Below, piece by piece: positions 1-9,000 of a stretch of DNA of 22,456 nucleotides. Made by a program: the position numbers and the translations under genes. Where the stretch lies: the IMG/VR virus record IMGVR_UViG_3300010160_000248, positions 1-22,456 of that record; one strand, given 5' to 3'. The notes under the pieces are model-generated. The model saw nothing but the letters and a program-made list of their open reading frames with translations. It did no database searches and was not told the DNA's origin. This stretch comes from a virus. Within the stretch, counting starts at the first letter, position 1. The number at the start of each line of letters is the position of its first letter.

Positions 1-1
1 C

Positions 2-1357
2 AATCTTACATTCAGCACAGCCACAAACACACTAGGTACAGTCAATGTAATTGCTAGTGCTAAAGTTAAAGGTGCTGACCTACAAGCAACTAATTTAACC
101 AGTGATAGGATAACATTTGCCGGTGCCAACGGCCTATTAGTTGATAGCAGTAATTTTACAATCAACACAGGCACAGGTAAAGTATCAATTACCGGTGAGT
201 TGCAGGTTGATAATATTGATATCAATGGCAATGTTATTAGCTCTACTGATACTGATGGAAATATAACATTAACTCCAAATGGCACAGGAGCCGTTGTTGT
301 TAGTAGTGGTAAACAATTAAGAGTAACAGATCTTACCACTGCTAGAATTGTATATGTAGGAGCCAGTGGAGCTCTAAAAGATTCTAACAATTTTAGATTT
401 GATGATGGCACAAACAAACTAACTATTACAGGACAAGCCACAGTTGGTAACATCAATGTCAACGCTTCTACAATCAGCGCAATTGGTACTGACACAACAA
501 TTGATCTAGTACCAACAGGCCTAGGCACAGTCAATGTAAACAATACACGAATTACTGGATTGGCCGCTCCTAAAAATGATACAGATGCGGCCACTAAAGC
601 CTATGTTGACGCCGCCGCTAGTGGATTACACATTCATGCTACCGCAGATGCGGCCACTACACAATCATTGGCTCTGATCATTGGCGGTACAGTAACTTAT
701 ACTACTACCACTATTGCATTAAGCAACCCGTTGACCATACTTGACGGATATACACTATTAGATAAAAATAGAATTTTAGTTAAGAATGAAGCAACCACAT
801 CTAGTAACGGTATATATGTATGGTCTTCAACTGCTACTTCATTATTAACTCGAGCTGATGATTTCCAAACTGTTATAGAAATTAGTGGCGGCGATTTCGT
901 ATTCGTAGTCAACGGTACTAGAAACGGTGACACCGGTTGGGTTCAAACTGAAGTTACTACAGTAATAGGTACTAGTCCTATTATCTTCCAGCAGTTCTCT
1001 GGTGCAGGCACATTCCTAGCAGGCGGCGGCCTTGTATTAAATGGCAACAGCTTTGAAGTTGTTGGTACTAGTAATAGAATTGTAGTCAATGCTGATGCCA
1101 TAGATATTTCTAACTCTTATACTGGACAAACATCTATTGTTACAGTTGGTGCAGTCAGTCAAGGAACCTGGCAAGCAGACACAGTGGCCACAACCTATGG
1201 TGGCACAGGAAGAACAACATTTAACTACGGTGATATATTGCTTGGTACTACTGGCTCCTTACAAGTATTAGCCATGGGATTAGCGGGCCAAGTACTGCAA
1301 GTTAATCCAAATGGTGATGGTGTATACTGGGCTGAATTAGATGGCGGTTCGTATTAA
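2..1357 (+). CDS. Tail fibre protein, C-terminal part (5' end outside window)
   Basis: The frame is open from the first bases of the window, so the real start lies upstream; a TTG at 200 is an internal leucine. The visible 451 codons begin with a repeated beta-rich unit of about 75-80 residues: segments such as 'LLVDSSNF...LTPNGTGAVVV' and 'GALKDSNNF...LVPTGLGTVNV' are clear copies. Next comes 'DAATKAYVDA' (near nt 580-612), the hallmark of many phage tail fibres. A fibre domain of the 'RILVKNEATTSSNGIYVW...RADDF...GDTGWV' type follows (nt about 765-945). The C-terminal part has 'GTSNRIVVNADAIDIS' and 'YGGTGRTTF', also recurrent in marine phage fibres. From family knowledge this is a trimeric, elongated virion fibre; which fibre (long, short or side) cannot be told. 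It ends in TAA-TAA, 3 nt before the next ATG, so the two genes are probably co-transcribed and translationally coupled. Confidence 0.85.
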   Translation, partial: NLTFSTATNTLGTVNVIASAKVKGADLQATNLTSDRITFAGANGLLVDSSNFTINTGTGKVSITGELQVDNIDINGNVISSTDTDGNITLTPNGTGAVVVSSGKQLRVTDLTTARIVYVGASGALKDSNNFRFDDGTNKLTITGQATVGNINVNASTISAIGTDTTIDLVPTGLGTVNVNNTRITGLAAPKNDTDAATKAYVDAAASGLHIHATADAATTQSLALIIGGTVTYTTTTIALSNPLTILDGYTLLDKNRILVKNEATTSSNGIYVWSSTATSLLTRADDFQTVIEISGGDFVFVVNGTRNGDTGWVQTEVTTVIGTSPIIFQQFSGAGTFLAGGGLVLNGNSFEVVGTSNRIVVNADAIDISNSYTGQTSIVTVGAVSQGTWQADTVATTYGGTGRTTFNYGDILLGTTGSLQVLAMGLAGQVLQVNPNGDGVYWAELDGGSY

Positions 1358-1360
1358 TAA

Positions 1361-2113
1361 ATGACAACATTTAGATTAAAACGAAGTGATGTACCTGGAA
1401 AAGTACCGCTAAATACTGACCTTAAAAGTGGTGAACTAGCCCTAAACACCACAGACGGCAAACTGTTTTTTGCCAAAACTGTGGGTACTTCAACCTCAAT
1501 GGTTGTACTGTCACAGCTGAGTGTAGGACTAGTTGCTGGTACAAGTACAGTAGCCACAGTTAGTCCTGTATCAACAATTAAATTTAATCAAGACGAAGGC
1601 TTTACACTCACCAATCTAGACAACGGCGAGGTTAAAGTAGGGTTCAGCGGCGGCTATGGATTTAGATATTGGGATGTTGGAGGCAAAACTTTATCACCTG
1701 TTAACGACGATACTATTCATTTAGTTGCTGGTCAGGGTGTTACTTTTTATAGTTCTTCTGTAACAAATACTGTTACAATTGAATCATCAGTGGCAGCAGG
1801 CGCAAATTTAATTAAAACTTTTAATGTTTTGAATAGTTTTGATGCTCCCCTTGTAGGTACTGCAATTTTTGTGCCTTCGTATACTGATTATATTCGAGGA
1901 ATTCAGTTAACAAATGGTGAAATGTGCTACGGAAACTTAACTGCGGCCTTGTATAGAAACAATGAGTTACTGGGCTTTTACACAATTCCTGCAAACAGTT
2001 TTCGTGCTAGAATCTCAGGACTTAATTTTAGGATAACTCCTGATGATTATCTAGCAGTAAGTATAGTATCGGGATCAGGGTTAAATTTCACGCTGGCTTT
2101 ATTAAATTCTTAA
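1361..2113 (+). CDS. Small tail fibre / virion surface protein with Mtd-like N-terminus
   Basis: This 250-aa protein opens with 'FRLKRSDVPGKVPLNTDL' followed by 'GELALNTTDGKLFF'. That is the short N-terminal module found on many phage fibres and related to the N-terminal domain of major tropism determinant (Mtd)-type proteins; it usually serves as the attachment or trimerisation end. The middle (about residues 50-145) is beta-rich with 'DEGFTLTNLDNGEVKVGF' and 'IHLVAGQGVTFYSS'. The last 100 residues form a compact domain ('NLIKTFNVLNSF...YTDYIRGIQL...YLAVSIVSGS') that I do not recognise and that is the likely receptor- or partner-contacting part. The start is the ATG 3 nt after the upstream stop. 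It has no good Shine-Dalgarno, which favours coupling to the preceding fibre gene. No reverse transcriptase or variable-repeat pair is visible, so there is no sign of a diversity-generating retroelement despite the Mtd-like start. Confidence 0.75.
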   Translation: MTTFRLKRSDVPGKVPLNTDLKSGELALNTTDGKLFFAKTVGTSTSMVVLSQLSVGLVAGTSTVATVSPVSTIKFNQDEGFTLTNLDNGEVKVGFSGGYGFRYWDVGGKTLSPVNDDTIHLVAGQGVTFYSSSVTNTVTIESSVAAGANLIKTFNVLNSFDAPLVGTAIFVPSYTDYIRGIQLTNGEMCYGNLTAALYRNNELLGFYTIPANSFRARISGLNFRITPDDYLAVSIVSGSGLNFTLALLNS

Positions 2114-2130
2114 TTGAAAAATTCAAAAAA

Positions 2131-2138
2131 GCTAAATA
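2131..2138 (+). promoter_or_regulatory. Candidate T4-type late promoter (GCTAAATA)
   Basis: GCTAAATA matches the T4 late consensus TATAAATA at 6 of 8 positions. It lies in the only sizeable gap (75 nt) upstream of the 1279-aa gene, 50 nt before its ATG. It probably starts the 2189-6028 transcript. Confidence 0.5.
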
Positions 2139-2188
2139 AACACAAGAAACCATGTTAGATAGATCTGACAATTAGGAGAAAACAATAA

Positions 2189-5100
2189 ATGGCAACACTT
2201 AACGAACTTGGTAGAAACAGCGCAGCCTTATCATACGGGCCATCTACAACTGGTGCAGACCTTTGGCCTACACTAGCCGCGCTAGACGGATGGATCAGAA
2301 ATGATACGTTACAAGGAACTGTAACGTGTTCTGGTACCACAGTTACTGGTGTAGGAACCGCATTTACCACACAGGTAGAAGCTGGTTTTGTAATCATGAT
2401 CGCAGGCGTGCCTAAAACTGTAGCCAGTGTTACTAGTGATACTGCACTTGAAGTTACTATTGCTTATACTACAGCCACTGTTATTGCCAGTGCTGTTAAA
2501 GTACTTAATACTACCAACAACTTGTTAACTGGTATTACTACTGCTACCAACGCAACATTCCAAGTAAGGGGAGCAACTAACGGTAGAGTATACTGTGTAG
2601 CTGGTTCTCAGCAAATTACAGGTATTGGTACATTCTTCTTGTCAGATTGTACAAATTCAGTGACATTACAGGCTGTAACAGGTACAGTGGCCATTGATAC
2701 TAGTGGTAACGTGACAGGTTCTGCTACAAGTTTTGTGGCACAACAAGGCGCACAAAACGGACTATTCCCAGGTGACAGCATTGCTGTTACCCTAAACGGT
2801 AGAACACAATATTTTATTATCAACACTGTTACAGGTGACGGTGCGGCTACACTGGTTACTCCTCCAGCAACAGCTATTGCCGCAGGTGCTACTATTGCCA
2901 AAGCACAAAACGGTGTAATTGGTCGTAAGATTCAAATTAACGGACGTCTACGTACTGTTACTGGTATTTCCAGCAACTCAATTATGACAGTTAATGCTCC
3001 TATGGACTTTACTGACAGTAACCTGCGTTACAAAACATTCCCTCGTGGTACTATTTCCAACGGTACTAACGCTACTACACAGTGGACCTTTACTGCGCTA
3101 AGTACTGGTACTAACAGAATGCAGGTAACTGCACCGAGTGCATTTATATCCGTTGGTGCAACAATATATAACATCTGGCAAGGTACTGTAGCACTTACTG
3201 CCGGTACACTTATTTCAGCACAAGAATTTGGTGGTCTAGGTACTGCGATTACACAGTCTCCGATCAACGCTGAACTAGGTACAAGCACTATTTCTGTGTC
3301 ATCAAGCACATCAATTGTTGTAGGTCAACTAATATCTGGTAACGGTGCTCCATTACTAGGTATTCAAACTGGTACATATGTCACTGGTATTGTTGGTAAC
3401 TCTGCTACAATTAGTTCAACAGTTACTACCGCAATTGTTGCTCAACAAGGCTTCTTCTACACACCAGGCGGTGCTGGAACATACTTGACCACACAACCAA
3501 CAACGATAGCTACTTCTGCTACCACTGTTAGTGCTGTTCAAGGTACTGGTACTAACTTCCTATGGGACCTACAAACAGGTGACCAAGTATGGATTGGTGA
3601 TGAACTAAGAACTTTAAACTTTAACACACTTACTGGTACATTGAGTTCTAGTATTCCTACAGCGGCTACTAACTATGGTTATACCACAGACTATGCTGGT
3701 TACAGCGGTGTTGCAACTCACGTGTTACGTCAAACTTATTTTGGATCATCATTCAAACGTGATGAAACTTACATCACAATGAGTGCGTCTCCTGCTACAA
3801 TTTCTAACGTGGTACAAACTGAAATTCGTCAAGGTGATGATTTGATCATTGACGGTACTGAAGTTACTATCGCACAGGTTGTTAATACTAGCACAACAGC
3901 TTTCCGTTTAACACAAGACTTTACACATACTCCTAATGCTTTACAAGTTTACAAGAAACGTAAACTACACGGTTTTGTATTAGAAGGTACCCGCGAAGGC
4001 GGCCCAGGTCTATCATTCAACGGTTTGTCAACAGCTACTCAAGGTATTAAGTGGAGCCAATTAGCCAGCATTACTGCAACAACCAGCGTGTTGTATGATA
4101 TTGGTGCTACACAGATTTTAGTGTCAGCAGTTCCATTTACTAACACTGCATTACCTAACCACTTTATTAAGATCAGTGGCGCTGGTGGTGCTCCGATCGC
4201 CCTAACTGGACAAATTAACAGTGCTGTGGCAACCACTACACTAACTGGTCTTAACACACAGTTTACAACACAGCTACACATTGGTGCAGAAATTATCATT
4301 GCTGGACAACATTTAGTTGTTATTGCAATTAACAGTGATACCAGCATGGTAGTACATGCGGCTGTAACTGTAATTGGTCCAACACCGTTTTACAGAAGTG
4401 TTCCGTTATACACATATATTGCGGCCATTGCTGGTAACTTGATCACATTGGGTACTCCGATTAGGCATCCAGTATACTCCACTGGTGTTGCAGCCAATAA
4501 CCCACCGTTGGTGTTCTTTATGGCTCACAGTGCAGACTTTATTGAGTATGTATACAGTGCGCCTAACAAGAGTGCTGATGCAGTACCGTTAATAAACACC
4601 AGTAATGATCGTAAGTATTTTGGTATTCGTTACTGGCCACTGCTATCTAACACACAGGTGTTGACCACAGGTACTGGTACTATTGCGGCAGCTACTGCTG
4701 GTATTGCAACTCCAGTATATGAGCGTTGGGCGGCAGCTTATGGCGGCGCACACGGCGTTGGTGTTAACATGTCTGATATGTCCGGCGGTACAATGGTAGT
4801 TGGTACACAAACTACAACAGCATTTACTGTCGGTAGCCCAATTACTGGTTCAATCACTACATCCATGCAAGCTCAGGGAACTGCTGGTAACAGTATTACA
4901 GCACTAACATCAGCTCAGGGTACACAAGGTTTAGCTAACTCTGCATACACTATGTCACAGTCTTATGGTTCTGGACTTGGCGCAACTACTGTGTTTGGTC
5001 TAAACGGTGTTTTTGATATTCAGTCATTGACACAGACCACAGGTGGATACTTGTATCTATTTGCTAACCCACGTTACTTTGTACTACAAGGTAAGAGCTA

Positions 5101-6028
5101 CTCAAACATCCAAACGCAATGGCAGGGTGTTATTGAGTTTGAACGTGCTCAACCAGAAGATACTGGTAGTGGACTTGGAACTAGTGCAGGTATTGTTTAC
5201 TCAACACTAGGTGGTGGCACACAGTTGGCACAGGGCTTCTCTGGAGCACCGACTAACACCACAGCGGCTGGTTTCTCACAGTCAATCCAGTATCTTCCTG
5301 GTATTGCTCCATGGCCATGCTTTGCGTACTTTAATAGTAACAGATTCCCAGTTGGATCAGCGCAGAATGCTACATTACCAGTAGCTTCTCTATATCCAAT
5401 CCATGGTGGTATTTTTGCTACTCCACGTGTACGTAACTCCGTAGGCGACCTAGTTGGTATTAATGCCCACATTTACAGTGCGGCAACTATTACTACTGGA
5501 CGTTGGGGCCACGTTGTCGAATTTGGTGCTACTGGTTCTTATACCAGCCCTGGTACATTAGCAAACAATGCATTACCAGCCCAACCAACTAACACAGTAC
5601 CTCAGATCCACATGGGGCAGATTGTTCCTGTGTACACCAACGTATATAACAGCAAGCGTTTCATGTTTAGTCCTGTAGTCGTTCTTGGACCAGCATACGA
5701 TCCTGATATCCGCGGACGTATTTACGGATTGAAAGTTTTACCAAGCGCATTGGGTACATTAATGGATACTGTAAGTATTACAGTTGATAGTAACTCGTTC
5801 TATGATTCAACACAGAGTGCTAAGGATCACTGGGTTATTGGTACTCCTCCAACAGCCGGTGCATTGTCTGGACAGCAAACTGTTGTAACATACAGATTTA
5901 CTACCTTACAGAATGCTACAACAGGACCTCAACAGTCTTGGAGAAGTTTGGAAGATACTAACACTCAAGGCACTTCAGGTGCGCCGAGTACGTTTGTTAA
6001 CAACTTCCGTTGGGCATTACCTGCTTAA
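2189..6028 (+). CDS. Large virion surface/tail fibre structural protein (1279 aa)
   Basis: The start is well supported: AGGAG at 2174-2178 sits 10 nt before ATG. The protein begins 'MATLNELGRNSAALSYGP' and is built largely of a short beta module of the form GTxVTGxGTxFTTQLxxGxxIxIxG...VxSDTSMxV. Copies are visible at about residues 43-92, 165-220, 445-490 and 675-725, and a diverged one occurs in the 18011-20920 protein. The C-terminal third is less repetitive and more conserved-looking, with 'APWPCFAYFNSNRFPVG', 'LYPIHGGIFATPRVRNS', 'FMFSPVVVLGPAYDPDIRGR' and 'IYGLKVLPSALGTLMDTV' (from residue about 1175). The last signature is one I associate with T4-like marine phage virion proteins, but I cannot assign a T4 gene number. 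There is no signal peptide, membrane segment or catalytic motif. It is flanked by a late promoter motif and a strong terminator, so it appears to be its own transcription unit. Inferred role: host-contacting or baseplate-associated surface protein. Confidence 0.75.
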   Translation: MATLNELGRNSAALSYGPSTTGADLWPTLAALDGWIRNDTLQGTVTCSGTTVTGVGTAFTTQVEAGFVIMIAGVPKTVASVTSDTALEVTIAYTTATVIASAVKVLNTTNNLLTGITTATNATFQVRGATNGRVYCVAGSQQITGIGTFFLSDCTNSVTLQAVTGTVAIDTSGNVTGSATSFVAQQGAQNGLFPGDSIAVTLNGRTQYFIINTVTGDGAATLVTPPATAIAAGATIAKAQNGVIGRKIQINGRLRTVTGISSNSIMTVNAPMDFTDSNLRYKTFPRGTISNGTNATTQWTFTALSTGTNRMQVTAPSAFISVGATIYNIWQGTVALTAGTLISAQEFGGLGTAITQSPINAELGTSTISVSSSTSIVVGQLISGNGAPLLGIQTGTYVTGIVGNSATISSTVTTAIVAQQGFFYTPGGAGTYLTTQPTTIATSATTVSAVQGTGTNFLWDLQTGDQVWIGDELRTLNFNTLTGTLSSSIPTAATNYGYTTDYAGYSGVATHVLRQTYFGSSFKRDETYITMSASPATISNVVQTEIRQGDDLIIDGTEVTIAQVVNTSTTAFRLTQDFTHTPNALQVYKKRKLHGFVLEGTREGGPGLSFNGLSTATQGIKWSQLASITATTSVLYDIGATQILVSAVPFTNTALPNHFIKISGAGGAPIALTGQINSAVATTTLTGLNTQFTTQLHIGAEIIIAGQHLVVIAINSDTSMVVHAAVTVIGPTPFYRSVPLYTYIAAIAGNLITLGTPIRHPVYSTGVAANNPPLVFFMAHSADFIEYVYSAPNKSADAVPLINTSNDRKYFGIRYWPLLSNTQVLTTGTGTIAAATAGIATPVYERWAAAYGGAHGVGVNMSDMSGGTMVVGTQTTTAFTVGSPITGSITTSMQAQGTAGNSITALTSAQGTQGLANSAYTMSQSYGSGLGATTVFGLNGVFDIQSLTQTTGGYLYLFANPRYFVLQGKSYSNIQTQWQGVIEFERAQPEDTGSGLGTSAGIVYSTLGGGTQLAQGFSGAPTNTTAAGFSQSIQYLPGIAPWPCFAYFNSNRFPVGSAQNATLPVASLYPIHGGIFATPRVRNSVGDLVGINAHIYSAATITTGRWGHVVEFGATGSYTSPGTLANNALPAQPTNTVPQIHMGQIVPVYTNVYNSKRFMFSPVVVLGPAYDPDIRGRIYGLKVLPSALGTLMDTVSITVDSNSFYDSTQSAKDHWVIGTPPTAGALSGQQTVVTYRFTTLQNATTGPQQSWRSLEDTNTQGTSGAPSTFVNNFRWALPA

Positions 6029-6039
6029 TTAATTAAGCA
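6022..6039. repeat. 18-nt perfect palindrome over the stop codon
   Basis: TGCTTAATTAATTAAGCA is self-complementary over all 18 bases and contains the TAA stop (6026-6028) of the 1279-aa gene. It lies directly before the hairpin terminator at 6044. It could form a second, AT-rich hairpin or cruciform, or be a protein-binding site. Its composition makes chance possible. Confidence 0.6.
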
Positions 6040-6043
6040 ACAT

Positions 6044-6077
6044 AAAATAGCCGCTCTTTTTAGGCGGCTATTTTTTT
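6044..6077 (+). terminator. Rho-independent terminator after the 1279-aa gene
   Basis: An 11-bp stem (6044-6054 pairs with 6064-6074, core AGCCGC/GCGGCT) with a 9-nt loop runs into a T-tract at 6071-6077. It lies 16 nt after the stop codon and only 2 nt before the next late promoter motif, so it separates two transcription units. Confidence 0.85.
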
Positions 6078-6078
6078 A

Positions 6079-6086
6079 GGTAAATA
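6079..6086 (+). promoter_or_regulatory. Candidate late promoter (GGTAAATA), possibly leaderless start
   Basis: GGTAAATA matches TATAAATA at 6 of 8 positions and sits right behind the terminator, 5 nt before the ATG at 6092. If it acts like a T4 late -10 element, transcription would start at or next to the ATG. The only SD-like bases are a weak AGG at 6078-6080. The same arrangement (GGTAAATA, 5 nt, ATG) recurs at 21397. Confidence 0.55.
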
Positions 6087-6091
6087 TTCAC

Positions 6092-9000
6092 ATGCCCATT
6101 ACTATTCGATTTCCAGCGCCCGGCTTTCCTTTAGGCAAACAGATTATTACACCTCTTTCCAATTTTAGTGGTCGAGGCTTTGATGGCGGCTCATTTAAAA
6201 ACATTTTAATTAACAGTGAAAATCAAGGGTCATCTACCTGGATCATTAATACGGGCACTGTTGTTGCCCCTTTAGCAGATGGCACCACAGTAGTAACCTA
6301 TGCTCCAAAAATTAACAATGCTACATCTTGGTATCAAGAGTATTCAATAACATCAGACGCACTATCTACTGAACTTGTTAACCACGGAGCATTACCTGTA
6401 ATTACCGGCGTTCCATTTGTTGGGCAATTGCTAACTGTTACAACGGGTACTTGGTACGGAGATAGTATCAGTTTTAGCTATCAATGGCAACGAGGCACAG
6501 TTAATATAGATGGTGCAACTAGTAGCACTTATTACGTAGATCCAGCAGATGAAAAATTCAAATTAAGATGTTTGGTAATTGCTACTAGTGGCGCAGAAAG
6601 TACAATTAGTAAAAGTACCAGCACAGCCGTTATTGCTGGCGCCCCGTTAGACACATCACCTCCTGTATTGAGTGGAACACAGTCAATTGGATCTACACTG
6701 AGTGTAACTACAGGCACATGGACTGCTGATACTGCACTTACATTTACATATCAATGGTATAGGACCAATGTTGCTATAACAACGTCAACAGCTAGCACTT
6801 ATGTGATTCAAAGTATTGATGCAGGATATATATTAAATTGTACAGTAAGAGCCACTAATACACGTGGTGCATATCATACAACTTCGTCAAACTATACTGG
6901 AATCATCTCAGGTCCTCCTATTAATACGTTTGCTCCAATTGTATCTGGTTCTTTTGTATTAGGTAGCACACTATCAATATATGATGGTTTATGGGTTGGG
7001 TACCCAACCCCTGCATTTACCTACCAATGGCAACGAGGAACTACTGATATTGCAGGTGCTACTGCTTCTACTTATGTCTCAGTAATAGGCGACGTAGCAT
7101 CTACGATTAGAGCAAGAGTAACTGCTACCAATGGACTAGGAAGTAGTAGCACTTTTTCAAATTCAACTCTGGAAATTTCTACAGTACCTGCAAATACTGT
7201 GGCTCCAGTAACCACTGGAAATATATACGTAGGACAGACATTATCTGTTACCACTGGCACATGGACGGGATATCCTGCACCTACCTATGCATATCAGTGG
7301 AAACGTATTTCGGCAACAGCAATATCAGTATCAGGAGCGGCAGCATTCACTACTCCTGGAACATATACTTGGACCTGCCCAGCGGGTGTTACTAGTGTAA
7401 ATGTAGTATGTGTTGGTGCAGGAGGAGGAGGCGGCCTTAGTGGCGGCCTTAGTGGCGGTGGAGGAGGCGGTTTAGCATGGGGAAATAATATCCCAGTGAC
7501 ATCTGGTACAGTCTATACTGTTGTAGTTGGCCAAGGCTCTTTCAATGCGCCCGGCGGCACTAGCTATTTTAGCAATACTAATGTAATTTCTGCACTTGGT
7601 GGCAGCACTGGTACCGTCACGGGTGGCGGCCAGCAACCCGCTGGCGGCACCTATTTTGTGGCTGCTTCTATTACTTCTCAAGGTGGTGGCAACGGCGGAA
7701 TTGGTGGCGCGGCAGCTGGGCAAGGTCAACCTGGACCAGGCGCAGGTGGTGGTGCCGGCGGATATACAGGTAATGGAGGAGCAGGCGGTGGCGCCTTCTT
7801 GTCTGACCAAGACGGTTCTCCTGGTACTGGTGGTGGTGGTGGTGGTGGTGGCCGCGCTTATGGAAACGGCAACGGAGCCGGTGGTGGCGGTGGCGTTGGT
7901 ATATTTGGGCAAACGAGCAACGGTGCTGGTGGTATTGGATCAACTACTACAAATGGTGGAGGCGGCGCAGGCAACCCAGTCGGCGGCGGCAATGGTGGTG
8001 CGGGAGGCCTGTTTGCCCTAGGCGCTGGCGGTCCTGGCGGGCGTGGCGGTACTGCCTTTGGTGGCGGTGGTGGCGGCCTAGGCGGCACGGCGATATCTGG
8101 TACTAGTTCAGGTGCTGGTGGTGGTGGTGGTGGCTTTGGTGGCGGAGGCGGTAATGGATACGATAACGGCTCCACCCCTAGTACTCGAGGTCAAGGTGGT
8201 GCAGGCAGTGGAGGGGCTGTACGTATTATATGGAGCAATGCAGGTCAGATCCGTGCATTCCCTAGTACCAACGTAGATGCGGCATATGACAATGTCACCT
8301 ACTCTACTACTTATCTACCCTTTATGTCTACTTTGTCTAATGTCTCAGTTGTTAGTGGAGTAGGTGCAATTTCAGGAGCCAATTCATCATCATATCTATT
8401 GATTCCAAGTGATTACAATTGTGGCATATCATGTACAGTAACTGGAAATAACCAAGCCGGGTCATCTAGTGCTGATTCTAACACCCTGGGAAATACTTCA
8501 ACTGGAATTGGGTTGATTACACAGCCGGCACAATATCTAACACAACCTGTTGTTTCTGGAACACCAACACGTGGACAAACTCTGTCAGTTAACACAGGCA
8601 CATGGAGTACTAACGTTAACTTAGTCTACGCATATCAATGGTATCGTAGTGGAACTGCAATTTCAACAGGTACTGCCAGTACATATATATTAGCAGATGT
8701 TGACCTTGGACTGACAATGACAGCGAGTGTTGCGGCAACTAATATTGCAGGCACAACAACAGCCACATCATCTAACAGTCTTGGACCAGTGGTTGGAATT
8801 CCTGTTAATACAGTACTACCTGTAATTTCTGGAACTAATCTAGTAGGACAAACATTATCTGTTACTGATGGAACTTGGACAGCATATCCTTCAATTACAT
8901 ATTCATATCAGTGGAAGCGTGGAGGAACTCCTATCAGTTTAGCCACTAGCAATACATACCTATTAGTTTCTGCAGATGCAACTTATACTATCACTTGTAC

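Noticed and set aside
200-1357. TTG at 200 as start of the first gene
   Set aside because: The frame is open back to base 2 and the upstream residues continue the same fibre repeat pattern, so TTG is internal.
1361-2113. Diversity-generating retroelement linked to the Mtd-like protein
   Set aside because: There is no reverse transcriptase, no template/variable repeat pair and no C-type-lectin-like C-terminus in view; the similarity is limited to the common fibre N-terminal module.
7596-8021. Plus-strand open frame of 141 codons inside the fibre gene (and 14801-15082)
   Set aside because: They are out-of-frame readings of GGT/GGC repeats (Val/Ala-rich) with no RBS, and lie inside well-supported coding sequence.
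7858-8175. Long proline-rich open frame on the minus strand (and similar ones at 14862-15128 and 15159-15371)
   Set aside because: These are the reverse complement of glycine codons in the glycine-rich modules. They have no SD, and their composition is fully explained by the real plus-strand gene.
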